Source: an uncultured Bacilli bacterium (GTDB lineage: Bacteria; Bacillota_I; Bacilli_A; RF39; UBA660). From it: 64,000 nt of DNA. Under the pieces are notes generated by a model. The model was not told the DNA's origin, did no database searches, and worked only from the letters and a program-made list of their open reading frames with translations. The stretch is taken from the NCBI GenBank assembly GCA_934167875.1, contig CAKPMC010000007.1:1-64000 (forward strand), in the 5' to 3' direction. Below are positions 8,756 to 16,972 of this stretch, piece after piece. The stretch's first letter is position 1, and every line of letters begins with the position of its first letter. The translations under genes and the position numbers were made by a program.

Positions 8756-9021
8756 CAGTTTTTTCCATATCTTTGATTAAATTTGTCAATTTGGCTAATC
8801 TTTTTAACTTTTGAAACATCCGTAGTTGGCGTTAAGTCTAAAGCATAAGATCTCGTTTTATTATCAAATGGATACATAGTAATTATATCATTAGTACCTA
8901 TAACTGTAATAACTGCAAAATAATCTACAAGTTTACTATTAACATGACCATTATTATCATATTTAATAACATGCATAGAATCGAAAATACTATGATAAAT
9001 ACATTTATCATTAGGTAACAT
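8752..9021 (-). CDS. Small unknown protein
   Basis: 89 residues, unrecognised. Beta-rich composition with no membrane segment (KLVDYFAVITVIGTNDIITMYP). The first residues MLPNDKCIYH follow a poor ribosome site. The gene starts 21 bases after the stop of the TPR gene, so translation is probably coupled to it. The C-terminal codons overlap the promoter of the serS operon. Function unknown. Confidence 0.55.
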   Translation of the reverse strand: MLPNDKCIYHSIFDSMHVIKYDNNGHVNSKLVDYFAVITVIGTNDIITMYPFDNKTRSYALDLTPTTDVSKVKKISQIDKFNQRYGKNC

Positions 9022-9042
9022 TTGTCTTAGTTTATAATAAAT

Positions 9043-9600
9043 TTATTTCATAGGAAAATCTGCATTAAATGAAACAGGATTAATTTTTTCTTCATCAAAT
9101 GGCATATGCTTTTCAATATGTGAAATTGCAGCATTCTCACTGTAATTAATTAGCTGTGATAACAGATATTTTTCTTCTGCTGCCTTATAGTCTTTTTCTG
9201 TTAATATTTGCAATTTATTTCTAAGATAAATTAATAGTCCCTTATAAGACCATCCATTTCTACAAAATACTTCTATATTGTTAATTAATAAATTATAAGC
9301 TTCACTATATTTACCTTGGCATGTTAATAATTTTATTGTCACCAATAAATATTCATCTTTACTAGCATCTGAGGTATTTTTATTAGTTTTAACATTAGCT
9401 AATATTTTTTCTGCCTCTAAAAAGTTTCCCATCTTAATATTTGCACTAGCATAATAAATATAAGCACAAAAATCATTTGGATATTGGATTAAATATTTTT
9501 TAAACTCACATAAAGCTTCATCTAATCTATTATCAGCAACTAAAGATAATATTCTACAAAAATAAGCTTCATCAAAGTATTTTTTATTAATAACAGTCAT
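9043..9600 (-). CDS. TPR-repeat protein
   Basis: 185 residues with about three tetratricopeptide-like helical pairs (NRLDEALCEFKKYLIQYPND, GNFLEAEKIL, GKYSEAYNLLINN). No signal peptide, so probably a cytoplasmic protein-protein adaptor. It is followed after 21 bases by the 89-residue unknown gene, suggesting a two-gene unit. It has a TATAAT box upstream and a GGGGTG ribosome site. Partner unknown. Confidence 0.75.
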   Translation of the reverse strand: MTVINKKYFDEAYFCRILSLVADNRLDEALCEFKKYLIQYPNDFCAYIYYASANIKMGNFLEAEKILANVKTNKNTSDASKDEYLLVTIKLLTCQGKYSEAYNLLINNIEVFCRNGWSYKGLLIYLRNKLQILTEKDYKAAEEKYLLSQLINYSENAAISHIEKHMPFDEEKINPVSFNADFPMK

Positions 9601-9665
9601 AGTAACACCCCATAAAATTAGTTATATTATACACCATTTCAAATATTAAACAAGAAAAAAAGAGA

Positions 9666-9926
9666 CTAAATAGCCTCTACTATCAATTTAATAGCTGTTC
9701 TCTCTTCACCATCAATGGTAATATCGGTAAATGCCGGAATACATACTAAATTTTTACCTGATGGTGCTACAAACCCTCTAGCAATAGCAATAGCTTTTAT
9801 TGCTTGATTAAGTGCTCCAGCACCTACTGCCTGAATTTCTACCGACCCCTTTTCACGAAATACATTAGCTAAAGCTCCTGCTACACTATTAGGATTAGAT
9901 TTTGATGAAACCTTAAGTGTTTCCAT
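9666..9926 (-). CDS. spoVS: Stage V sporulation protein S
   Basis: 86 residues and nearly consensus throughout: METLKVSSKSNPNSVAGA, VEIQAVGAGALNQAIKAIAI, RGFVAPSG and the GEERTAIKLIVEAI ending. It is a small Alba-like regulator that in Bacillus is needed for spore coat and cortex development and affects septation. It is monocistronic with an AAAGGA site. Confidence 0.97.
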   Translation of the reverse strand: METLKVSSKSNPNSVAGALANVFREKGSVEIQAVGAGALNQAIKAIAIARGFVAPSGKNLVCIPAFTDITIDGEERTAIKLIVEAI

Positions 9927-9969
9927 ATATAATTTATCATTCCTTTCTACAATAAAAATATATGTAAAA

Positions 9970-9998
9970 GGAAAAAGAAAAAGACCAAAAGGTCTTCT
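9970..9998 (-). terminator. Intrinsic terminator after the Pro/Val-rich membrane protein
   Basis: AGAAGACC-TTTT-GGTCTTTT followed by CTTTTT on the minus strand, two bases past the stop codon. Confidence 0.8.
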
Positions 9999-10000
9999 AA

Positions 10001-10798
10001 TTATAATTCTTCAACTACTGGTTTAGATTCCTCATCAGAAGGAATATTAATTACCGGTGTTGCTGTATCAGGTGTTACCAAATCATTATCAGGAATTGAA
10101 GTGACTGGAGTAACAGGTATTTCTGTTACTGGTTGTGATACAGGCGTAGGTATATTAATAACTGGTTGTTCTTGATTTATACCAACAATCTTTGTTTCTG
10201 GATCAACACCACCATATGGTAAATGATGTTCTTCCATTTTAGGTAATGTTTGTGTAGCCTCTAATGGATCATTTCCACCATAAATAGTAACTGGTTTATC
10301 AGTAGGTGCTGTAAAGTTATAAACTGGTGCAGTACCACCATAAACTGTTGGAGCTTCTTCCTTAGTATCAACTACTGGTTCAGTAATTTGTATAGCTTCA
10401 TCTTTTGTTGGCATTTCATTAACAGTAGGTACAACTTCTGGAGCAGGTATATCAATAACTGGTTGTTCCAAAGTATTAGCTTCTGGAGTTACTTCCGGAG
10501 CTGGTGTTGTAGGAACTGTATCAACAACTGGTGTAGAAACAACATTATCAACAGTAGGTGTAGAAATAGCACTATCTACAACAGGTTCTACTGGTGAAAT
10601 TGAAATACTATTTTCATTAACAGAATTATTAACATTATTAACAGTGCTACTACCATCTGTTGTATTAACATCAGCCATTTGTTTAGCCTCTTTTTTATCC
10701 TTCTTAGAACCAACTATAAATAAAATGATTGCTATTACTAACAATAAAACGCCACATATAATTAAGATTCCTGGAATCGTAGTAAACCAATCTAACAT
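10001..10798 (-). CDS. Membrane-anchored protein with Pro/Thr/Val-rich repeats
   Basis: 265 residues. One N-terminal membrane helix (residues ~9-30) is followed by a basic stop-transfer (GSKKDKKEAK) and a roughly 220-residue low-complexity tail. The positive-inside rule places the tail in the cytoplasm. Two short motifs recur: PVI(D/N)IP (four near-copies counting the last) and YGGxxP (three copies: VYGGTAP, IYGGNDP, PYGGVDP). No enzyme domain is visible. Such disordered tails usually serve as docking platforms; the partner is unknown. It has its own terminator. Confidence 0.75.
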   Translation of the reverse strand: MLDWFTTIPGILIICGVLLLVIAIILFIVGSKKDKKEAKQMADVNTTDGSSTVNNVNNSVNENSISISPVEPVVDSAISTPTVDNVVSTPVVDTVPTTPAPEVTPEANTLEQPVIDIPAPEVVPTVNEMPTKDEAIQITEPVVDTKEEAPTVYGGTAPVYNFTAPTDKPVTIYGGNDPLEATQTLPKMEEHHLPYGGVDPETKIVGINQEQPVINIPTPVSQPVTEIPVTPVTSIPDNDLVTPDTATPVINIPSDEESKPVVEEL

Positions 10799-10883
10799 TT
10801 TAATTCATCTCCCTTATTTTATTCTACTAAAATCATAGCAAAAAAAAACAATAATTGCAATTATTTTTGTAAAATTATGTAGT

Positions 10884-11543
10884 CTACAAAAATAAATTCC
10901 AACTATCATTTTTATCAGGATATCTTCTAAATTCCAATCTTTCTTTAGTAATAGGATGTATAAATGAAAGATAATAGCTACACAAACATATCTGTTGTAA
11001 ATCAACTTTACCATAACGTTGATCACCAACTAGAGGATAACCACGTGAAGCAAATTGTACACGTATTTGATGATGTCTACCAGTAATAAGTTCAATATCA
11101 ACTAAACTGAGATTATCTTTTTCCTTTAATACTTCATATTTTAAAATAGACTTTTTACCATGCTTACTATCTGAAACAATAGTATTACCATTTTCAAGTT
11201 TTAATAAGTAATCTAAAAATTCGCCTTTTTTTTCAGAAATTATACCATTTATAATAGCTAAATATCGTTTATGAAAATCATGATTTTGAATTTGAGTATT
11301 AAGTCTTGCTGCTGCTTTACTTGTTTTAGCAAACACCATAACTCCCTGTACTGGTCTATCTAATCTATGAACAAGTCCAACATATACATTACCAGGTTTA
11401 TGGTACTTTTCCTTAATATATTCTTTAACCAAAGTAAGTAAGTCTTTATCCCCTGTAGCATCCCCTTGACTTAAAATATTACTTGGTTTAAATACCACAA
11501 TAACGTGGTTATCTTCATATAGTATTTCAAGTTTATTACTCAT
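10884..11543 (-). CDS. RluA-family RNA pseudouridine synthase
   Basis: 219 residues from the ATG at 11543, which overlaps the stop of the methyltransferase gene (ATGAGTAA). This is preferred to an in-frame start 27 bases earlier that lies deep inside the upstream gene. The catalytic Asp sits in VHRLDRPVQGVMVFAKT, and GRHHQIRVQFA and GDQRYG are the later family motifs. There is no S4 domain, so it is the short RluA/TruC-like form. The RNA target (rRNA or tRNA uridine) cannot be assigned from sequence. Confidence 0.93.
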   Translation of the reverse strand: MSNKLEILYEDNHVIVVFKPSNILSQGDATGDKDLLTLVKEYIKEKYHKPGNVYVGLVHRLDRPVQGVMVFAKTSKAAARLNTQIQNHDFHKRYLAIINGIISEKKGEFLDYLLKLENGNTIVSDSKHGKKSILKYEVLKEKDNLSLVDIELITGRHHQIRVQFASRGYPLVGDQRYGKVDLQQICLCSYYLSFIHPITKERLEFRRYPDKNDSWNLFL

Positions 11544-12405
11544 AAAACTCAACTCTTCCTGTAATACCACAAGGTAATATCAAATTATTTTCTTTAATTT
11601 CTAGTCCAATTTCTTCTATTTGAACGTTTGCTTTATGCTTAGGTAAAATTCTAAGTTTAACTAAATTATTTATAACTTCTTTAGTTAAACCTCCAGTATA
11701 TGAATTAATCAAAAAGAATAATGGTTTATCTGATAATAATTGTTCACAAAGTGTAATTAAATAATCTAAATCTTTCTCAATATCCCAAACTTCACCATTA
11801 GCTCCTCTTCCATAGCTAGGAGGATCCATTACAATCGCATCATAGTGGTTACCTCTACGTATTTCTCTTTGTACAAATTTTACTACATCATCAACCAAAT
11901 AACGAACTGGGCCATTTTCTAATCCACTAGACTTTACGTTTTCTTTACACCAATCAACCATTCCCCTAGAACTGTCAACATGTACAACACTAGCACCAGC
12001 CTTCAAACAAGCAACCGTTGCTCCACCAGTATAAGCAAATAAATTAAGGACTTTAATAGGACGATTACTCTTTACAATTTTATCCATCATATAATCCCAG
12101 TTTACAGCTTGTTCTGGAAATAAGCCTGTATGCTTAAAACCCATTTGTTTAATATTAAAAACTAAACCCTTATATTCAACCTTCCAAGTTGCAGGTGTTG
12201 TCTTTAAATTTTCCCAATGTCCACCACCCTTATTACTACGAATATAATGAGCATTAATATTATCATACTTTGAAAGTAAATCCCCGGTATTCCATATTAC
12301 CTGTGGATCAGGTCTTAATAAATAAATATTTTTCCAACTTTCAAGTTTCATTCCATTAGAACTATCAATAATTTTATAATCTTTCCAATCTTTAGCTATC
12401 CACAT
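11536..12405 (-). CDS. Class I SAM-dependent methyltransferase, RlmI/RlmK-like
   Basis: 289 residues from the ATG at 12405, which has an AGTAGGTG site; an in-frame GTG lies 9 bases upstream. The Rossmann core shows VLNLFAYTGGATVACLKAGA (SAM loop) and the MDPPSYGRG catalytic motif typical of rRNA cytosine/guanine methyltransferases. The PUA domain of full RlmI is absent, leaving a divergent 100-residue N-terminus. It overlaps the RluA gene by 8 bases, which suggests paired rRNA modification enzymes. The exact target base is unknown. Confidence 0.88.
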   Translation of the reverse strand: MWIAKDWKDYKIIDSSNGMKLESWKNIYLLRPDPQVIWNTGDLLSKYDNINAHYIRSNKGGGHWENLKTTPATWKVEYKGLVFNIKQMGFKHTGLFPEQAVNWDYMMDKIVKSNRPIKVLNLFAYTGGATVACLKAGASVVHVDSSRGMVDWCKENVKSSGLENGPVRYLVDDVVKFVQREIRRGNHYDAIVMDPPSYGRGANGEVWDIEKDLDYLITLCEQLLSDKPLFFLINSYTGGLTKEVINNLVKLRILPKHKANVQIEEIGLEIKENNLILPCGITGRVEFYE

Positions 12406-12453
12406 ATAAATCACCTACTAATATTCTACCATAAAGAAAAAGAAAAATCATTC

Positions 12454-12765
12454 CTAGATTTTTCCCATTTTTTTAAGCGCCTTAATCTCTGATATTATAA
12501 AAGATTGTTTATCTTTTTCACCTAAGGCCAACCTTTTCCTTGGTAATCCAAAACAATTAACATAATAACTTAACCTTTTAACATGATTACCGTTATTTAC
12601 TATAATCGAAGTTCCAGTTCTAATATCCTCAGCAAAAGGACTTATAACAGTGCCATCAACTACTAAATTACCATCACAACTATATACAATCTTATAATCA
12701 TTAGTTTTAAATTTAGAAAAATCAGCTACATATAAATGTTTATAGTCATTAATAATTCCAAACAT
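12454..12765 (-). CDS. Small unknown protein
   Basis: 103 residues, not recognised. Predicted beta-rich N-terminal half (GIINDYKHLYVADF, YKIVYSCDGNLVVDG), basic C-terminal helix (GLPRKRLALGEKDKQSF). No signal peptide or membrane segment. It stands alone with a GGGAG site, divergent from the spore-surface cluster. Confidence 0.6.
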   Translation of the reverse strand: MFGIINDYKHLYVADFSKFKTNDYKIVYSCDGNLVVDGTVISPFAEDIRTGTSIIVNNGNHVKRLSYYVNCFGLPRKRLALGEKDKQSFIISEIKALKKMGKI

Positions 12766-12847
12766 AAATATTTCTCCCTACTAGTTAAATAATAATATTA
12801 TTCTTTTAATAAAATGTCAATTACTAATTATAAAGATTAAACAAAAA

Positions 12848-12856
12848 CATAATATA
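12848..12856 (+). promoter_or_regulatory. CATANNNTA element before the LysM amidase operon
   Basis: CATAATATA, 14 bases before the ATG and immediately ahead of the AGGAGG site. It matches the -10 of mother-cell sporulation sigma factors. Confidence 0.4.
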
Positions 12857-12870
12857 GACTAGGAGGTCTT

Positions 12871-14268
12871 ATGAAAAATGAATATACAGTTATTATAGAT
12901 GCCGCCCACGGTGGAAAAGATCCAGGAGCAAACTATAATAACTTTCATGAAAAAGATTATTGTCTTTACATGGCTAATTATCTAGTAAATATGTTTAATA
13001 ATGAAAAAATAATTACTAAATTAACTAGAGATACTGATACTACACTTGAAGCTAATAATAGAATATTAAAAATAAATGATATGCTAAAAAATAATAAAAA
13101 AACTATCATTCTTTCTATTCACTCTCATTTTGATAATATCAATACTATTATTACTAATTCTATTATTGATGATACTAATCTAGCTAACTTAATATATGAA
13201 GAATTAAAAAATAATAATATTGATACAAATCCCCCAACTACTAGAATATTACCTGCAAATTGGAGTAAAGACTATTATTATATTCAACGTGAAATAAAAC
13301 ATAAACCAACTATTGTCTTAAACTGTTACTATAACATGAGTAACCCAACTAATAACTGTAAGTTATTTGCTACTGCGATTATTAATGCTGTTAAGAAGTA
13401 TATAAATAATAATGATACCAGATATAGTTATACCGTTAAATCAGGAGATAGCTTATATTCCATAGCTAGTAAAAATAGCACCACTGTAAATGAAATAAAA
13501 TCTCTAAATAACTTAACATCAAATCTATTATCAATTGGTCAAATATTAGAAATACCTGATTTATATGAAACTAAAAATTATTTTTTATATACTGTTAAGA
13601 AAAATGATAATTTATATGCTATAGCTAGAAAATATAATACTACAGTAGCTGAAATTAAAAGTCTAAACAATCTGACATCAAATAACTTATCAATTAACCA
13701 AGTATTAAAAATACCATTAAAAAAAGATAGTGATAAAGAAATAATAATACCAGAATATCAAACCTATATCGTTAAAAAAGATGATAGTTTATATACTATT
13801 GCTAAAAAGTTTAATACTACTATTGATAATATTATGAAAACAAATTCATTAGGAACTACTAACTTATCAATTGGTCAGGTTCTTAAAATTGAAACCAAAA
13901 CTACTAATGTTAGTGAAATAGAAGAATGTTTAGGTGACCCAGCTTTATACGAAGAAGATACTACTACTTATATCGTTCAAAAAGGCGATAACTTATATAA
14001 AATAGCTGGAAAGTTTAATGTTAGTGTTAATGACATAGTTAAAAGTAATAATCTCATTTCTACTTCATTAATAATTGGTCAAGTATTAACTATTCCAAAT
14101 AATAATAGTAGTAAAAAAGAAATAATTTATACTGTTAAAGCTGGCGATAGTTTATATAAAATAGCGCAAAAATTTAATACTACTGTAAATAATATTATTA
14201 ATGATAACAATCTAAATTCAAATCTATTATCAATCGGCCAAACTTTAATTATTAAAGGAGGTAATTAA
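12871..14268 (+). CDS. Amidase_3-type N-acetylmuramoyl-L-alanine amidase with five LysM domains, catalytic Glu missing
   Basis: 465 residues. Residues ~1-175 are an Amidase_3 (CwlD/AmiC) domain with zinc ligands His (DAAHGGKDPGA), Glu (HEKDYC) and His (LSIHSH). The family's catalytic Glu, normally in VECGFLSN, is replaced by Asn in VLNCYYNMSN. Five LysM repeats of about 46 residues follow (each starting YTV/YIV-KxGDSLYxIA), which bind peptidoglycan or chitin-like glycans. No signal peptide is seen, which fits a spore coat/cortex protein such as SafA that is made in the mother cell. It is the first gene of a three-gene operon. Probably a peptidoglycan-binding scaffold rather than an active hydrolase. 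Confidence 0.9.
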   Translation: MKNEYTVIIDAAHGGKDPGANYNNFHEKDYCLYMANYLVNMFNNEKIITKLTRDTDTTLEANNRILKINDMLKNNKKTIILSIHSHFDNINTIITNSIIDDTNLANLIYEELKNNNIDTNPPTTRILPANWSKDYYYIQREIKHKPTIVLNCYYNMSNPTNNCKLFATAIINAVKKYINNNDTRYSYTVKSGDSLYSIASKNSTTVNEIKSLNNLTSNLLSIGQILEIPDLYETKNYFLYTVKKNDNLYAIARKYNTTVAEIKSLNNLTSNNLSINQVLKIPLKKDSDKEIIIPEYQTYIVKKDDSLYTIAKKFNTTIDNIMKTNSLGTTNLSIGQVLKIETKTTNVSEIEECLGDPALYEEDTTTYIVQKGDNLYKIAGKFNVSVNDIVKSNNLISTSLIIGQVLTIPNNNSSKKEIIYTVKAGDSLYKIAQKFNTTVNNIINDNNLNSNLLSIGQTLIIKGGN

Positions 14269-14643
14269 ATGAATAAAGATAAAATATATCAAGAATTTTT
14301 AAAAGAAAATCCAGAAAATGGTATATTAAAAGTCCAAGTATTTATGGCAAATCAAGCTATCCCAATAGCCAATGTAAATATATTAATAGAAAAAGAAATA
14401 TCCAATGAAACTTTATATTTTTTTAATGGTATGACTAATGAAAGTGGTATTATTGAAGCTATCAGTTTACCAGCACCTAAAATTGAAGACAATGATATAC
14501 CTAAATACGTATCTTACCAATTAATAGTAAAACATCCCAACTATCAAGGACCAACAACTTATACCATACCAATATATAGTGGTCAAAAAATGCTTCAGTA
14601 CGTCGTTCTAAAGCCTTTATCAAAGGAGAACACTAATGAATAG
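14269..14643 (+). CDS. Small beta-sandwich (carboxypeptidase-regulatory-like) protein
   Basis: 124 residues starting directly after the amidase stop (TAAATG). GILKVQVFMANQAIPIANVNI, then TNESGIIEAISLPAP and YQLIVKHPNYQG read like a CarboxypepD_reg/prealbumin-type fold, commonly used as a surface or adhesion module. No signal peptide. Overlaps the SpoIID-like gene by 8 bases, so the three genes are translationally coupled. Probably a structural component of the same spore layer; this role is inferred from context. Confidence 0.75.
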   Translation: MNKDKIYQEFLKENPENGILKVQVFMANQAIPIANVNILIEKEISNETLYFFNGMTNESGIIEAISLPAPKIEDNDIPKYVSYQLIVKHPNYQGPTTYTIPIYSGQKMLQYVVLKPLSKENTNE

Positions 14644-15988
14644 AATCACTGTCTTAAAGCCATTTATTCCTACCGAAATAATAGTTCATTTAGGAAAACC
14701 AGATGAGTCTACTAGAAACATAAAAATACCATTTATTAATTATATTAAAAATGTAGCTTGTAGTGAAGTATACCCTACTTGGCCTATTAATGCCCTAAAA
14801 GCAAATATTATAGCTATTATTACTTTTACTCTAAATAGAATGTATAACGAATGGTACCCAAGTAAAGGTTATAGTTTTGATATTACGAGCTTACCTAGTT
14901 ATGATCAAACATTTATAGAAAATAGAACTTTATTTGAAACAATAACTCAATTAGTAGATGATCTATTTAATAATTATTTTGTAAAAGATGGGCAAATACA
15001 ACCTTATTTTGCTAAATACTGTGATGGTAAAAATACTATTTGTGAAGGTTTATCTCAATGGGGAACAGTATCTTTAGCTAAACAAGGTAAAACTTATTTA
15101 GAAATACTTAAATATTATTATGGTGATGATATTAGACTAATAACAGATACTAAAACAGCAGAACCTATTTCATCTTATCCTGGTGTTGATTTAAAATTAG
15201 GTGATGCTAGAGAATCAATACGTATTATACAAAGAGAATTAAATACTATTCATAAAAACTATCCCCTACTTCCACTTATTAATAATATAGATGTTTTTTT
15301 TACTGTGGAAACTGAAAATACAGTTAAGAAATTTCAAGAAATATTCAATTTACCTATAACTGGAATTATAGATAAAGCTACTTGGTATAAAATTAAATAT
15401 ATTTATAATAGTGTTAAAAAAGTATATGACTTATATACAGAAGGAATAAAATTAGAAGATGTCAAAATTGAATACAGTACTGAATTAAAAAAAGATGATT
15501 CTGGGCCTGACGTTCAAGTACTACATTATTTTTTAGGCGTTATATCTTTCTTTGATGAAGACATAGCTTTACTAACACTTAACTCTGTTTATACCGACAA
15601 TACCAAAAAAATGATTATAGAATTTCAAAAAAAGTATAGTTTAGAACCAACTGGTATAACCGATAGAAACACTTGGAACAAAATTTTAGAAGTTTACCAA
15701 AATACTATCAAAAACATTCCTGCTAACTACAAAAAATATGTTGATGAAATATATCCTGGTAGATTTTTATCACTTGGTATGACAGGCGAAGATGTCAAAT
15801 TACTTCAAAATTACTTATTAACAATTTGTAAAAAAAATCATAATATTCCAGGCGTTAGAGTAACCGGTACTTTTGATGAATTAACTGAACGTTCTGTTAA
15901 AGTTCTAGAAAATAGATTTGGTCATATTGTTAATGGTGTTGTCGGGCCAAAAACATGGTTTGAAATTGTTGAATTATCAAAAAAATAA
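14636..15988 (+). CDS. SpoIID-like protein with three peptidoglycan-binding domains
   Basis: 450 residues. Residues ~1-160 resemble the SpoIID/LytB lytic transglycosylase core: ACSEVYPTWPINALKAN keeps the Glu of the family's E-x-P-xW motif, and EGLSQWGTVSLAKQGKTYLEILKYYY matches the GMSQYGA signature. Three PG_binding_1 domains follow (around 185-260, 285-355 and 378-450; each with DVQVLHYFL-like or TGIIDKATW-like signatures). No signal peptide or N-terminal membrane anchor, unlike classical SpoIID. Third gene of the operon. Likely acts on or anchors to spore peptidoglycan. Confidence 0.85.
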   Translation: MNRITVLKPFIPTEIIVHLGKPDESTRNIKIPFINYIKNVACSEVYPTWPINALKANIIAIITFTLNRMYNEWYPSKGYSFDITSLPSYDQTFIENRTLFETITQLVDDLFNNYFVKDGQIQPYFAKYCDGKNTICEGLSQWGTVSLAKQGKTYLEILKYYYGDDIRLITDTKTAEPISSYPGVDLKLGDARESIRIIQRELNTIHKNYPLLPLINNIDVFFTVETENTVKKFQEIFNLPITGIIDKATWYKIKYIYNSVKKVYDLYTEGIKLEDVKIEYSTELKKDDSGPDVQVLHYFLGVISFFDEDIALLTLNSVYTDNTKKMIIEFQKKYSLEPTGITDRNTWNKILEVYQNTIKNIPANYKKYVDEIYPGRFLSLGMTGEDVKLLQNYLLTICKKNHNIPGVRVTGTFDELTERSVKVLENRFGHIVNGVVGPKTWFEIVELSKK

Positions 15989-16028
15989 AAAACTATGATT
16001 TTAAAACAGACCTTTAGTAATTAATTAT

Positions 16029-16037
16029 CATATATTA
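16029..16037 (+). promoter_or_regulatory. CATANNNTA element before the first collagen-like gene
   Basis: CATATATTA, 19 bases before the ATG. The same 9-mer precedes the second collagen-like gene at almost the same distance. Resembles a sigma E/K -10. Confidence 0.45.
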
Positions 16038-16056
16038 TCATGAAAGGAGAAATTAT

Positions 16057-16887
16057 ATGTTCGATAATAATTGTGAATGTAATAAAGATAAATACAAATT
16101 ACCTAGTGGATGTTTTTTAATGGGTCCTACAGGACCTACTGGTCCTAGAGGCCCTGCTTCTATTACTGTTGGTATTACTAATACAGGTTTACCAAATACC
16201 AAGGCTATAGTTAGTAATAGTGGTACAAATGATAATGTAATATTAGACTTTGTAATACCTCAAGGTCCAACTGGACCAATAGGATTACAAGGACCAACCG
16301 GACCCCAAGGATTAAGAGGTTTAGCTGGAACAACAGGACCACAGGGACCTCAAGGTACAATAGGCCCAACTGGACCTACCGGACCAAAAGGAGATCAAGG
16401 TTCTCAAGGAATTCAAGGTACCATAGGTCCACAAGGACCACAAGGTCCAACTGGACCAACCGGACCAGCTCCAACTAGTATTTTTGGCCGTAAATATGAT
16501 AATTCTACAAATAATATTAATCTTCAAGAAAATGTAGCTCAAACAATACCATTAGCAAGTAATGGTCCCAATTCAGGAATTGGTGTTGATACAGATAATG
16601 CTTTAACAATTAACGAAAGTGGTACTTATAAAGTAGATTATTTCTTTTCAGGTTCAACTAGTCAAAATGCTAATATTACAGTGGAAATAAATCAAAATCA
16701 AACTTCTATAGGTAGTACTACTATTATAAAAGATACAACAGCTAATGTGGATACTGATTTTATAGGTAGTAGTATCAATTCTTTTGCAACAGGAGATAAA
16801 ATAACTCTAACAATAGAATCAACATCTACCGTAACTGTTTCACCAACAACTGGTACTAGCGCATATTTAAATATTTATAAAATTTAA
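16057..16887 (+). CDS. Collagen-like spore surface protein (BclA-like)
   Basis: 276 residues: a short Cys/Lys leader ending in KLPSGCFLMGPTGP, a brief non-collagen insert (residues ~34-72), about 24 Gly-X-Y triplets rich in GPTGPx, then a roughly 135-residue C-terminal beta domain like the TNF/C1q-type jellyroll heads that trimerise BclA. The head closely resembles that of the third collagen-like protein at 19274 (TYKVDYFFSGSTSQNA versus IYKIEYFFSGSISENA). Likely an exosporium or coat-surface filament, with threonines in GPT available for O-glycosylation. The neighbouring glycosyltransferase supports this. Confidence 0.9.
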   Translation: MFDNNCECNKDKYKLPSGCFLMGPTGPTGPRGPASITVGITNTGLPNTKAIVSNSGTNDNVILDFVIPQGPTGPIGLQGPTGPQGLRGLAGTTGPQGPQGTIGPTGPTGPKGDQGSQGIQGTIGPQGPQGPTGPTGPAPTSIFGRKYDNSTNNINLQENVAQTIPLASNGPNSGIGVDTDNALTINESGTYKVDYFFSGSTSQNANITVEINQNQTSIGSTTIIKDTTANVDTDFIGSSINSFATGDKITLTIESTSTVTVSPTTGTSAYLNIYKI

Positions 16888-16890
16888 ATA

Positions 16891-16922
16891 AACAGGCATT
16901 CTCAAAGAACGCCTGTTTTTTA
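16891..16922 (+). terminator. Intrinsic terminator after the first collagen-like gene
   Basis: AACAGGCATTCT pairs with AGAACGCCTGTT (one mismatch) around a 3-base loop, followed by T6. Confidence 0.88.
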
Positions 16923-16943
16923 TACACTATTATAATACTCATA

Positions 16944-16952
16944 CATATATTA
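16944..16952 (+). promoter_or_regulatory. CATANNNTA element before the second collagen-like gene
   Basis: CATATATTA, 20 bases before the ATG, overlapping a CATACATAT immediately upstream. Same sequence as the element before the first collagen-like gene. Confidence 0.45.
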
Positions 16953-16972
16953 TAATAAAAGGAGTATTATTT

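Noticed and set aside
16321..16542. Minus-strand ORF over the collagen repeats
   Set aside because: It is the antisense of the Gly-X-Y repeats (Trp/Ser/Arg-rich) with no ribosome site.
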